This document shows, one piece after another, positions 16,211 through 26,811 of a stretch of DNA of 64,000 nt. Both the position numbers and the translations under genes were made by a program. This stretch comes from Halomonas heilongjiangensis (lineage in GTDB: Bacteria; Pseudomonadota; Gammaproteobacteria; Pseudomonadales; Halomonadaceae). A model generated the notes under the pieces. The model was given only the letters and a program-made list of their open reading frames with translations. It did no database searches and was not told where the DNA came from. The DNA is taken from NCBI RefSeq assembly GCF_002879645.1, contig NZ_PNRE01000033.1, forward strand, positions 62,001-126,000. Reading direction: 5' to 3'. How positions within the stretch are numbered: the first letter of the stretch is position 1; each line of letters starts with the position of its first letter.

Positions 16211-17269
16211 ATGAGCAACCGTCGCGACTTCCTCAAGAAGGCCGGGGTGGCCACCGCCGCCACGGTCGGCGCCGCCACCATCGGCGCCCCCTATGTGCAT
16301 GCCCAGTCACGCAGCCCGATCCGTTGGCGGCTGCAGACCTATGCCGGCCCGGCTCTCGCCGAGCATGTCATCAAGCCCTCCATCGACGCCTTCAACCGGG
16401 CCGCCAACGGCGAGATGGAAATCGAGCTCTACTACTCCGATCAACTGGTGCCCACCGGCGAGCTGTTCCGTGCCATGCAGCGCGGCACCATCGATGCCGT
16501 GCAGAGCGACGACGACTCGATCAATGCGCCGGTCGACGTCTCGGTGTTCGGTGGCTACTTCCCCTTCGCCTCGCGCTACAGCCTCGACGTGCCGGCGCTG
16601 TTCCACCACTACGGCCTCAAGGAGATCTGGGAAGAGGCCTACGGCGAGATCGAGGGCGTCACCTGGCTGGGCTCGGGGGCCTGGGACCCGTGCAACTTCG
16701 TCACCCGTGACCCGATTCGCAGCCTCGAGGACCTGCGGGGCAAGCGGGTCTTCACCTTCCCCACCGCCGGGCGCTTCCTCAGCCGCTTCGGCGTGGTGCC
16801 GGTGACCCTGCCCTGGGAGGACATCGAGGTGGCGATGCAGACCCGCGAGCTCGACGGCATCGCCTGGGCGGGCATCACCGAGGCCTATACCGTGGGCTGG
16901 GCCGATGTCAGCAACTACTACCTGACCAACAACATCTCCGGCGCCTGGTCGGGGTCCTACTTCGCCAATACCGAACGCTGGGACGAATTGCCCGAGCACC
17001 TCAAGACGCTGTTCCGGCTGTGCATGGACAACTCCCACTACTACCGCCAGCACTGGTACTGGTGGGGCGAGGCGCACTACCGCACCACCGGCGGCAAGCT
17101 CGAGCTGACCTCGATTCCCGAAGAGGAGTGGCAGACCATCGAGAACGAGGCGCTGGCGTTCTGGGACGAGATCGCCGCGGAGAGCGAGCGCAGCGCCAGG
17201 CTGGTGCAGATCCTCAAGGACTATCGCCAGACCATGCAGGATGCCGGCCCTCCGTATCGCTACGGTTGA
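16211..17269 (+). CDS. TRAP substrate-binding protein (DctP type) with Tat signal
   Basis: 352 aa. The N-terminus SNRRDFLKK plus a hydrophobic stretch and AHA-like cleavage site (YVHAQS) is a twin-arginine signal, so it is exported folded. The mature protein follows the DctP fold with the LEDLRGKRVF segment. The canonical DctP carboxylate-binding Arg context is altered (FTFPTAGRFL). The predicted cleft strands are rich in aromatics (WAGITEAY, YYLTNN, HWYWWGEAHY), reminiscent of binding proteins for amines or quaternary ammonium compounds. Together with the downstream gamma-glutamyl ligase this hints at an amine-containing ligand. Start at 16211 follows AGGAGAAGAG. Confidence 0.9.
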   Translation: MSNRRDFLKKAGVATAATVGAATIGAPYVHAQSRSPIRWRLQTYAGPALAEHVIKPSIDAFNRAANGEMEIELYYSDQLVPTGELFRAMQRGTIDAVQSDDDSINAPVDVSVFGGYFPFASRYSLDVPALFHHYGLKEIWEEAYGEIEGVTWLGSGAWDPCNFVTRDPIRSLEDLRGKRVFTFPTAGRFLSRFGVVPVTLPWEDIEVAMQTRELDGIAWAGITEAYTVGWADVSNYYLTNNISGAWSGSYFANTERWDELPEHLKTLFRLCMDNSHYYRQHWYWWGEAHYRTTGGKLELTSIPEEEWQTIENEALAFWDEIAAESERSARLVQILKDYRQTMQDAGPPYRYG

Positions 17270-17295
17270 TACGACGCCTGGGTGACGCTCGCCGC

Positions 17296-17331
17296 CGACG
17301 ACACCGGACAGGCGCTGCCGTGGTGTCGTCG
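17296..17331. terminator. Inverted repeat after TRAP operon (terminator or operator)
   Basis: CGACGACACC and GGTGTCGTCG form a 10-bp perfect stem around a 16-nt loop, 27 bp past the binding-protein stop and 77 bp before the next LysR start. It could end the TRAP operon or act in LysR control. Confidence 0.45.
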
Positions 17332-17407
17332 AATCCTGACATCGCTGTGCCCCGGACCGATGCGGGGCCGGCCTGTCACGATCGGTTCCCGGGCCAAGGA
17401 GAACGCG

Positions 17408-18361
17408 ATGCGCAGCGGTTTCGGCTTCGATCTGCGTAGCATGGAAATCTTCGTCGAGACCCTCGAGCGTGGCAGCCAGACCGCCGCGGCCGAGAGCCTC
17501 GGCCTCAAGCAGTCGTCGGTGTCCCAGAGCCTGGCCAATCTCGAGGAGGCGCTGGGCGTGACCCTGCTGAACCGTCACTCGCGCCCGCTGGAACCCACCG
17601 GCGCCGGCCGCTTCTTCTACGATCGCGCCAAGCGCCTGCTGAACGAGGCGCGCGGCACGCGGCGCGAACTGGTGTCGGGGGCCTTCGGTCGCCTGCATCA
17701 GGTGCGCATGGCGCTGGTCGACTCCCTGGCCACGGCGGTGGGCAAGCCACTGATCGAGGTGATCAAGCGTCATACCGGCGACTATACGCTGACCACCGGC
17801 CTGTCCCACATGCATGGCCATGCGCTGCTGACCCGCCATGTGGATATCATCATCTCCGACGACCGGCTGGAAAACTATGACGGTCTGGAGCGGCATGCCA
17901 TCCTCGGTGAACCCTTCGTGCTGGTGCTGCCCGCCGACTGGGCAGGACCGGTGGACAACCTGCCCTGGCTGACACGGCAACTGGACTTCGTGCGCTACAC
18001 GCCGCAGTCGCTGATCGGCCAGAGCATCGAGCGGCATCTGCGCATCAACCAGGTGGAGTTGCCGGCCCGGCTGCATCTCGACAACACCTTCGCCGTGCTG
18101 AGCCTGGTCGGCTCCGGCGCCGGTTGGACCATCACCACCCCGTTGTGCCTCTACCAGGCGGGGCTCGACCGTTTGACCGTGAGGGTTGTTCCCCTGCCCA
18201 CCAAGCCGTTGCACCGTGAATTGACGCTGGTGGCACGGCGCGACGAGCTCGGCGACCTGCCGGCGCAACTGGCCCGTGACGGTCGTCGCCTGCTCGAGTG
18301 CCACTACCGCGCCGAACTGCAGCGGCACCTGCCCTGGGTGCTGCCGGAGATCGTCACTTGA
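17408..18361 (+). CDS. LysR-type regulator 2 of the TRAP/gamma-glutamyl cluster
   Basis: A 317-aa LysR protein, a close paralogue of the one at 13109. Both share FGFDLRSMEIFVETLE, LKQSSVSQSLANLE, the TTGLSHMHGH and HVDIIISDDRLENYDG blocks and the C-terminal RRDELG motif. Differences cluster in the last third and in scattered exposed positions, which fits duplicated regulators that still read similar sites or effectors. Start at 17408 follows AAGGAGAACGCG. It precedes the gamma-glutamyl ligase gene, so it probably controls the catabolic half while regulator 1 sits before the transporter. Confidence 0.9.
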   Translation: MRSGFGFDLRSMEIFVETLERGSQTAAAESLGLKQSSVSQSLANLEEALGVTLLNRHSRPLEPTGAGRFFYDRAKRLLNEARGTRRELVSGAFGRLHQVRMALVDSLATAVGKPLIEVIKRHTGDYTLTTGLSHMHGHALLTRHVDIIISDDRLENYDGLERHAILGEPFVLVLPADWAGPVDNLPWLTRQLDFVRYTPQSLIGQSIERHLRINQVELPARLHLDNTFAVLSLVGSGAGWTITTPLCLYQAGLDRLTVRVVPLPTKPLHRELTLVARRDELGDLPAQLARDGRRLLECHYRAELQRHLPWVLPEIVT

Positions 18362-18494
18362 TGGCTGGCCCCTTGCCCCCGCTATGGGCCGTTCCGATGG
18401 CGACCCTGTCAGCGCGACCGATGCTGTTTGCGGAGCGTCTCGACACCGCATCACACTGTAGATACACCCCGGGCCCCGGCGGATAGGGGACCTC

Positions 18495-18590
18495 GTGGTC
18501 CAACAGCTGGGTCTACAGCTGAGGGCCTGCAGCCATGTTCCAACAGCTATGTTCCAGCGGCTATGTTCCAACGGCTATGTTTCAACAACA
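18495..18590. repeat. 14-bp tandem repeat array before the gamma-glutamyl ligase gene
   Basis: Four clear consecutive 14-mers cover 18535-18590: ATGTTCCAACAGCT, ATGTTCCAGCGGCT, ATGTTCCAACGGCT, ATGTTTCAACAACA. Three decayed units precede them (18495-18508 GTGGTCCAACAGCT, a 12-mer, and GAGGGCCTGCAGCC). The array ends 29 bp before the start codon and occupies the leader or promoter. The rest of the 18362-18619 gap shows nothing recognisable. Confidence 0.85.
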
Positions 18591-18619
18591 ACGAGAAACG
18601 AGAGACTGAGGAACGCTCG

Positions 18620-20002
18620 ATGAGTCGAATGCAAGCGAGAGACATCAAGACCCCGGAGGATGCCCGGCGGATCGTCGAGGAGCGCGGCCTGAGCCACGTC
18701 AAGGTGGGCATGTTCGACATCGACGGCGTGATGCTCGGCAAGTACATGCGGCGCGACAAGTTCTTCTCGGCCCTGGAAGACGGTTTCGCCTTCTGCGACG
18801 TGGTGCTGGGCTGGGACAGCAAGGATGAGCTCTACGACAACGTCACCTTCACCGGCTGGCATACCGGCTATCCCGATGCGCCGCTGAAGATCGTCCCCGA
18901 CAGTTGCCGCGAGCTGCCCTGCGAGGGCGACGACATGCTGCTGTTCCTGGCCGAGTTCGATGGCCCGGCCGAAGGGCTCTGCCCGCGTGGACTGTTGCAG
19001 CGTGTCCTGGAACGCGGGCGCGGGATGGGTTACGAGGCCTTCGGCGCGCTGGAGTACGAGTTCTTCCTGTTTCAGGAGACGCCGGAGTCGGTGCGCGAGA
19101 AGGGCTTTCGCCATCTCAAGCCGCTGACCCCGGACATGATGGGCTATTCGATGCTGCGCAGCTCGGTGCACAGCGAGCTCTACCATGAGCTGCTGGCGCT
19201 GTCGGAGGCTATGGACTTCCCCATCGAGGGCCTGCATACCGAGACCGGCCCCGGCGTGCTCGAGGCGGCCATCGGCGTCGACGGCGCCCTGGCCGCCGGC
19301 GACAAGGGCGCGCTGTTCAAGGTCTTCACCAAGGTCTGGGCCCAGCGGCGTGGCCTGATGGCTACCTTCATGGCCAAGTGGTCGCCCGACTACCCGGGCC
19401 AGAGCGGGCATATCCACCTGTCGCTGCGCGAGATCGACAGCGGCAAGTCGGCATTCTTCGCGGCCGACAAGCCCCATCAGATGAGCGACGTGCAGCGCCA
19501 CTTCGTGGCCGGGCAGCAGAAGCTGATGCCGGAGCTGCTGGCCATGTTCGCGCCGACCATCAACAGCTACACCCGGTTGATCCCGGGCTTCTGGGCCCCC
19601 ACCGAGGCCACCTGGGGGGTCGAGAACCGCACCACGGCGCTGCGCGTGATTCCCGGCAGCGACAAGTCGCAGCGCGTCGAGTACCGCCTCGGCAGCGCCG
19701 ATGCCAACCCCTATCTGGCGCTGGCCGCGGCGATCGGCGCCGGGCTCTACGGCATCGAGCAGCGACTCGAGCCCGACGAGCAGGTCGAGGGCAATGCCTA
19801 CGAGCTCGACCACCCCGAGCATCAGGCCCTGCCGCGGACCCTGTGGGAGGCCGCCCAGCGGTTGAGGGCCTCCGAGGCGGCCCGCGAGCTGTTCGGCGAC
19901 GCCTTCGTCGAGCACTTCGCCGCCACCCGGGAATGGGAGGAGCGGCAGTTCCGCCGGCATATCACCGATTGGGAACTGGATCGCTACTTCGAGATCATCT
20001 GA
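18620..20002 (+). CDS. Gamma-glutamyl-amide ligase (glutamine synthetase family, PuuA/IpuC/GlnA4-like)
   Basis: A 460-aa glutamine-synthetase-fold enzyme. Core motifs are intact: EYEFFLF (metal ligands), HTETGPGVLEAA, GHIHLSL (metal/ATP His), NRTTALRVIP and RVEYRLGSADANPYLALA. It differs from assimilatory GlnA: the adenylylation loop NLYDLP reads NAYELD, and the HTETGPG segment matches catabolic relatives. These relatives use ATP to join glutamate to an amine (putrescine, isopropylamine, ethanolamine). The following oxidoreductase genes fit such a role. The ATG at 18620 is preferred over upstream in-frame codons that would translate the repeat array. GAGGA lies 9 bp upstream. Confidence 0.88.
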   Translation: MSRMQARDIKTPEDARRIVEERGLSHVKVGMFDIDGVMLGKYMRRDKFFSALEDGFAFCDVVLGWDSKDELYDNVTFTGWHTGYPDAPLKIVPDSCRELPCEGDDMLLFLAEFDGPAEGLCPRGLLQRVLERGRGMGYEAFGALEYEFFLFQETPESVREKGFRHLKPLTPDMMGYSMLRSSVHSELYHELLALSEAMDFPIEGLHTETGPGVLEAAIGVDGALAAGDKGALFKVFTKVWAQRRGLMATFMAKWSPDYPGQSGHIHLSLREIDSGKSAFFAADKPHQMSDVQRHFVAGQQKLMPELLAMFAPTINSYTRLIPGFWAPTEATWGVENRTTALRVIPGSDKSQRVEYRLGSADANPYLALAAAIGAGLYGIEQRLEPDEQVEGNAYELDHPEHQALPRTLWEAAQRLRASEAARELFGDAFVEHFAATREWEERQFRRHITDWELDRYFEII

Positions 20003-20011
20003 GGACAAGCC

Positions 20012-21397
20012 ATGGCCATACAGAAAACGATTTCCCCGGTCGACGGCTCGGTGTATGTCGAGCGCGAGCAGGCCGATGCGGCACGGGTCGAGGCGGCGCT
20101 GGCGCGGGCGGTCGCGGCTCAGCGTGAATGGCGGGAGACGAGCCTCGCCGAGCGGGCCCGCTACTGCTCGCGCATGGTGGATGCCTTCGTCGCCCGTCGC
20201 GACCAGTTGGCCGAGGAGCTGACCTGGCAGATGGGCCGGCCGATCGCCGCCGCCGGCGGCGAGATCGGCGGTTTCGAGGAGCGCGCGCGGACCATGATCG
20301 GCCTGGCCGAGGCGGCCCTGGCCCCGATCGCACTTCCCGACAAGCCGGGCTTCACCCGCTACATCACCCGCGAACCGCTGGGGGTATCGTTCATCGTTGC
20401 GCCCTGGAACTTCCCCTTCATGACCGCGGTGAACGCCATCGTGCCGGCGATCATGGCCGGCAATACGGTGATCCTCAAGCACTCGGCCCAGACGCCGTTG
20501 TGCGCCGAGCGTCTCCAGCAGGCCTTCGACGAGGCGAACCTGCCGGAGGGTGTCTTCCAGCATCTGCACCTGTCCCACGAGGCCACCGAGGCGCTGATTC
20601 GCGATGCTCGCATCGATCACGTCTCCTTCACCGGGTCGGTGGGGGGGGGCGCGATGGTCGAACGCAATGCCGCGGGGCGCTGCATCGCCACCGGCCTCGA
20701 GCTGGGCGGCAAGGATCCGGCCTACATCCGCGCCGACGTGGATCTGGACAGTGCCATCGAGGGGGTGATGGACGGCGCCTTCTTCAACTCCGGCCAGAGC
20801 TGCTGCGGCATCGAACGGATCTATGTGCAGCACGAGATCTTCGACGTCTTCGTCGCGCGCGCCGTGGCCTGGGTCAAGCAGCTCCGGCTCGGCAACCCCA
20901 CCGACGCGGCGACCACCCTGGGGCCGCTGGTCAAGCCGGCGGCGGCGGACTTCGTGCGTGGCCAGATCGAGGAGGCGGTGGCGGCCGGTGCCAGGGCCTG
21001 GATCGACCCCGGCGACTATCCGCTGTCCACGCCCGGCAGCGCCTACCTGGCACCCCAGGTGCTGACCGGCGTCGACCACACCATGCGCGTCATGCGCGAG
21101 GAGAGCTTCGGCCCGGTGGTCGGGATCATGCCGGTGGATTCCGACGACCAGGCCATCGAACTGATGAACGACAGCGATTTCGGCCTGACCGCGGCGGTCT
21201 TCACCCGCGACATCGCCGCCGGCGAGGCCATCGCCCGGCGCCTCGAGGCCGGTACGGTGTTCACCAACCGCTGCGACTACCTCGACCCCGAACTGGCCTG
21301 GACCGGCGTCAAGCACTCCGGGCGCGGCTGCTCGCTGTCGCGGCTGGGTTACGAGACCCTGACCCGGCCCAAGTCCTTCCATCTCAAGCATGCCTGA
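20012..21397 (+). CDS. NAD(P)+-dependent aldehyde dehydrogenase
   Basis: A 461-aa aldehyde dehydrogenase. It shows PWNFPFMTAVNAIVPAIMAG (cofactor fold), FTGSV, the general base Glu in LELGGKDP and the nucleophile in GQSCCGIERIYV. It begins 9 bp after the ligase stop and belongs to the same transcript. In the Puu pathway the equivalent enzyme (PuuC) oxidises a gamma-glutamylated aldehyde to the acid. I propose the same here, acting on the product of the neighbouring alcohol dehydrogenase. A run of nine G residues (20641-20649) encodes the unusual VGGGAM where relatives commonly have VRGG. The frame stays open. Confidence 0.92.
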   Translation: MAIQKTISPVDGSVYVEREQADAARVEAALARAVAAQREWRETSLAERARYCSRMVDAFVARRDQLAEELTWQMGRPIAAAGGEIGGFEERARTMIGLAEAALAPIALPDKPGFTRYITREPLGVSFIVAPWNFPFMTAVNAIVPAIMAGNTVILKHSAQTPLCAERLQQAFDEANLPEGVFQHLHLSHEATEALIRDARIDHVSFTGSVGGGAMVERNAAGRCIATGLELGGKDPAYIRADVDLDSAIEGVMDGAFFNSGQSCCGIERIYVQHEIFDVFVARAVAWVKQLRLGNPTDAATTLGPLVKPAAADFVRGQIEEAVAAGARAWIDPGDYPLSTPGSAYLAPQVLTGVDHTMRVMREESFGPVVGIMPVDSDDQAIELMNDSDFGLTAAVFTRDIAAGEAIARRLEAGTVFTNRCDYLDPELAWTGVKHSGRGCSLSRLGYETLTRPKSFHLKHA

Positions 21398-21411
21398 CGG
21401 CGGAGGTCCCC

Positions 21412-22593
21412 ATGAGCTTCGAACCCGACCACTACCGCATGGGCTGGAACTATCCGGCCCCCATCCTCACCGGGCCCGGTCGCATCCGCGAGCTTCCCGG
21501 GCTGTGCCGTGAACTGGGCATGAAAGCGCCGCTGCTGGTCACCGACCCGGGCCTGGCGGGATTGCCGATGGTGCGCGAGCTGGTCCAGGCCTGCGCGGAT
21601 ACCGGCCTGGGTGTCGCCGTGTTCAGCGACATCAAGGGCAACCCCACCGGCAGGAACGTGGACGACGGCGTGGCGGCCTTCCGCAACGGCGGCCACGACG
21701 GCGTGATCGCCTTCGGCGGTGGCTCGGGGCTGGATGCCGCCAAGGCGGTAGCGCTGATGGCCAATCAGCGCGAGGAGCTGTCGCTGTGGGCGCTGGAGGA
21801 CATCGGCGACAACTGGAAGCACGCCGACGGTGAGGCCATCGTCCCGGTCATCGCCGTGCCCACCACCGCGGGCACCGGTTCCGAGGTCGGCCGGGCCTCG
21901 GTGATCACCGACGAGGACGAGCACGTCAAGCGCATCATCTTCCACCCCGGCATGGTGCCGGCCACGGTGATCCTCGACCCCGAGCTCACCGTAGGGCTGC
22001 CACCGGCGATCACCGCCGCCACCGGCATGGATGCGCTGTCCCACTGCCTGGAGGCCTGGTGCTCGCCGCGCTACCACCCCATGGCCGAAGGGATCGCCGT
22101 GGAGGGCATGCGCCGGGTGCGCGACTACCTGCCGCGAGCGTTCCGGGACGGTGGCGACCTCGAGGCGCGCATGAACATGCTGGTGGCCTCGAGCATGGGC
22201 GCCACCGCCTTCCAGCGCGGGCTGGGCGCCATGCATGCCCTGGCCCATCCCCTCGGGGCGCTGCATGACGCCCACCACGGCACCCTGAACGCCATCCTGA
22301 TGCCCTATGTGCTGCGTGCCAACGAGCGCGCCATCGGCGAGCCCATGGTGCGGCTGGCGCGCTACCTCGACCTGCGCCAGCCCGGCACGGCGGCGGTGAT
22401 CGACTGGGTGCTCGAGCTGCGCGAGCGGCTCTCGATTCCCCATGCCCTGGCCGAGCTCGACATCGACACCCGCCAGGCCGACAAGGTCGGACAGATGGCG
22501 GTGGCGGATCCCTCTTCCGGTACCAACCCCATCGCCTTCGATGCCGGCCAGTACCGCGAGATCTTCGTCAAGGCCGTCGAAGGACGGCTCTAG
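21412..22593 (+). CDS. Iron-containing (group III) alcohol dehydrogenase
   Basis: 393 aa of the Fe-ADH family. The cofactor loop FGGGSGLDAAKA, the TTAGTGSEV phosphate motif and four metal ligands are visible: Asp and His in GMDALSHCLEAW, and the two His in GAMHALAHPLGALHDAHHG. It oxidises a primary alcohol to an aldehyde with NAD(P)+, or the reverse. A CGGAGG site sits 6 bp before the ATG. Its position between an aldehyde dehydrogenase and a glutamine amidotransferase suggests the cluster's substrate carries a hydroxyl group, since the Puu route for diamines uses an amine oxidase (PuuB) instead. Confidence 0.93.
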   Translation: MSFEPDHYRMGWNYPAPILTGPGRIRELPGLCRELGMKAPLLVTDPGLAGLPMVRELVQACADTGLGVAVFSDIKGNPTGRNVDDGVAAFRNGGHDGVIAFGGGSGLDAAKAVALMANQREELSLWALEDIGDNWKHADGEAIVPVIAVPTTAGTGSEVGRASVITDEDEHVKRIIFHPGMVPATVILDPELTVGLPPAITAATGMDALSHCLEAWCSPRYHPMAEGIAVEGMRRVRDYLPRAFRDGGDLEARMNMLVASSMGATAFQRGLGAMHALAHPLGALHDAHHGTLNAILMPYVLRANERAIGEPMVRLARYLDLRQPGTAAVIDWVLELRERLSIPHALAELDIDTRQADKVGQMAVADPSSGTNPIAFDAGQYREIFVKAVEGRL

Positions 22594-22642
22594 GCCGCGG
22601 CATTGCGGTTGCGGGTGGCACTACCGGAAAGGAGGTGCATCG

Positions 22643-23371
22643 ATGCGTATCGGACTTCTGCAATGCGATGACGTGGCGCTGGAACTGCGTGACGAGCATG
22701 GCAATTACCCCGAGATGTTCCAGCGGCTGTTCACATCGGTGGATCCGACCCTGACGTTTCGCGTCTGGCGTTGCCTCGATGGCGAGATTCCCGACGATGT
22801 GGACGTCGTGGACGCCTGGCTGACCACCGGATCGAAGTTCGGCGTCAACGACGGCCTGGCCTGGGTCGACGAGCTGTGCGGCTTCGTGCGCGAGCTGTGG
22901 TACGCCGGCAAGCCGCTGGTGGGCATCTGCTTCGGCCACCAGCTGATCGCCAGGGCACTGGGCGGCGAGGTGGTCAAGAGCCCTCGTGGCTGGGGGGTGG
23001 GGATGTCGTTCAACCGGGTCACCGAGCATGCCGAGTGGATGACGCCGTGGCAGGAGGGGCTCGATCTGGTGGTCAGTCATCAGGATCAGGTGAAGGCGCT
23101 GCCGCCGGAGGCGAGGGTGCTGGCCGGCAGCGACTTCTGTCCCGTCTACCTGATGCAGGTCGGCGAGCACTTCCTCGGCGTGCAGGGCCACCCGGAATTC
23201 GCCAAGCCCTACTCCCGTGACCTGATGCAGCTGCGCCGCGAACTGGTGGGCGCCGAGCGGGTGCGCGAGGGCCAGGCCTCGCTGCACGCCCCGGTGGACG
23301 ATCAGCTGATGGTGCGCTGGATCCTCAACTTCATGAAGCGTGCCATGGAGGGCGGCGGAGATGACGGCTGA
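22643..23371 (+). CDS. Class I glutamine amidotransferase-like hydrolase
   Basis: A 242-aa free-standing class I amidotransferase domain. The nucleophile Cys lies in GICFGHQLIARALGG and the catalytic His/Glu in VQGHPEF, so hydrolysis should work. It is not fused to, or beside, a synthase. Alone in a catabolic operon it most likely cleaves the gamma-glutamyl bond of the oxidised intermediate, freeing glutamate, as PuuD does, although it is closer in motif to the GMP-synthase-like group than to PuuD. A near-perfect AAGGAGGTG Shine-Dalgarno precedes the ATG. It overlaps the antiporter gene by 11 bp. Confidence 0.88.
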   Translation: MRIGLLQCDDVALELRDEHGNYPEMFQRLFTSVDPTLTFRVWRCLDGEIPDDVDVVDAWLTTGSKFGVNDGLAWVDELCGFVRELWYAGKPLVGICFGHQLIARALGGEVVKSPRGWGVGMSFNRVTEHAEWMTPWQEGLDLVVSHQDQVKALPPEARVLAGSDFCPVYLMQVGEHFLGVQGHPEFAKPYSRDLMQLRRELVGAERVREGQASLHAPVDDQLMVRWILNFMKRAMEGGGDDG

Positions 23372-24543
23372 CACGGCCTGGCAGTGGCCCATGGCTGAAC
23401 TCGATGCCGCCACGGCCAACCTGATCCTGCTGGGCATCATCCTCAGCCTGAGCATCTGCGCCGATGCCGTGGCCAACCGCATGCGCTTGCCGCGGATCTC
23501 GCTGCTGGTCGTGGTGGGTGTCGGAGTGGCGGTCGTCCAGCAGTGGGGGCTGGGGCAGGCCGGGGCCAGGCCGCTGGACGGCCTGAGCGAGCCGCTGCTC
23601 CAGGTGGCGCTGGTGATGGTCGCCTTCCTGCTGGGGGGCGAGCTGACCCTGGCGCGGTTGCGCAGCACCGGCCCGCTGATCGTGATCGTCTCGCTGGCGG
23701 TGATCGCCATGGGGGTGCTGTTCGTCGGTGCCGGCCTGCTGCTGCTCGGTTTCCCGCTGGCGGTGGCGGTGAGCCTGGCGGCGATCTCGGTGGCCACCGA
23801 CCCGGCGGCGGTCAGCGAGACGGTGCACGAGAGTGGCGACACCCGCTTCCGCGCCCGCCTGCTGATGGGCATCGTCGCCATCGATGATGCCTGGGGGATT
23901 CTCGTCTTCGGGCTGGCCATGGCGCTGCTCGGCTGGCTGCTCTCCGGCGACGGCGGCCTGGCACTGGCGCAGGCCGGCTGGGAACTGGGCGGTGCCCTGG
24001 TGCTGGGTAGCGTGGTGGGGCTGCCGGCGGCCTGGCTGACGGGGCGACTGAGGCCCGGGGAACCTACCCAGGTCGAGGCGGTCGCGCTGATCCTGCTGCT
24101 GGCCGGGCTCTCCACCTGGCTCGAGGTCTCGGCCCTGCTGGCGGCGATGATTGCCGGCGCCCTGGTGGCCAACCTCTCTTCCCACCATACCCGCTCGTTC
24201 AATGAGATCGAGCACATCGAGTGGCCCTTCCTGGTGTTCTTCTTCGTGCTCTCCGGGGCCAGCATCGATTTGCGCCACCTGGGCGACGCCCTCTGGCTCA
24301 CCCTGGCCTATGTCGTGCTGCGCCTGGCGGGCCGCTACCTCGGCGGCGTGCTGGGGGGCCACCTGGCCCGCCGGCAAGCTACCCGCCTGCCCCACGACAT
24401 CGGCCTGGCGCTGACCCCCCAGGCCGGCATCGCCATGGGCATGGCGCTGCTGGTGGTGGAGCGCTATCCCGAACACGGGGCGGTCCTGCTCGCGGCGGTG
24501 GTCGCCTCCACCGTGGTCTTCGAGGTGGTCGGCCCGTTGATGG

Positions 24544-24563
<20 letters not shown>
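23361..24563 (+). CDS. CPA-family cation/proton antiporter
   Basis: 400 aa with about 12-13 membrane helices. IVAIDDAWGILVFG holds the paired Asp of electrogenic Na+/H+ exchangers, and ATDPAAVSETV is the unwound-helix motif. It should expel Na+ or K+ in exchange for protons. The start at 23361 lies inside the end of the amidotransferase gene, so it is translationally coupled to the catabolic operon. The link may be that Na+-driven TRAP uptake needs Na+ recycling, which is inference. Its last 20 bp overlap the end of the convergent metal ATPase gene. Confidence 0.88.
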
Positions 24564-26736
<2,173 letters not shown>

Positions 26737-26773
26737 GGATGGGGCTCCGTGTCATCGTCTATGCTGATGACAC

Positions 26774-26794
26774 ACCCTGTAGTGGCTACAGGGT
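26774..26794 (-). promoter_or_regulatory. MerR-family operator/promoter of the metal ATPase
   Basis: ACCCTGTAG-TGG-CTACAGGGT is a perfect 9+3+9 palindrome, 37 bp before the ATPase start. On the minus strand it sits between TTGACC (-35) and TGTCAT (-10) with a 19-bp spacer, the overlong spacing that MerR activators correct by DNA distortion. Confidence 0.85.
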
Positions 26795-26811
26795 CAAGCG
26801 ACAACGCTGGG

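Noticed and set aside
13004-18590. CRISPR array
   Set aside because: The 12-bp and 14-bp repeats are directly adjacent without spacers and no cas genes are present.
18575-21391. A 938-codon minus-strand frame opposite the ligase and aldehyde dehydrogenase genes
   Set aside because: The opposite strand encodes complete enzymes with catalytic motifs. The antisense product has no recognisable domain and no ribosome site.
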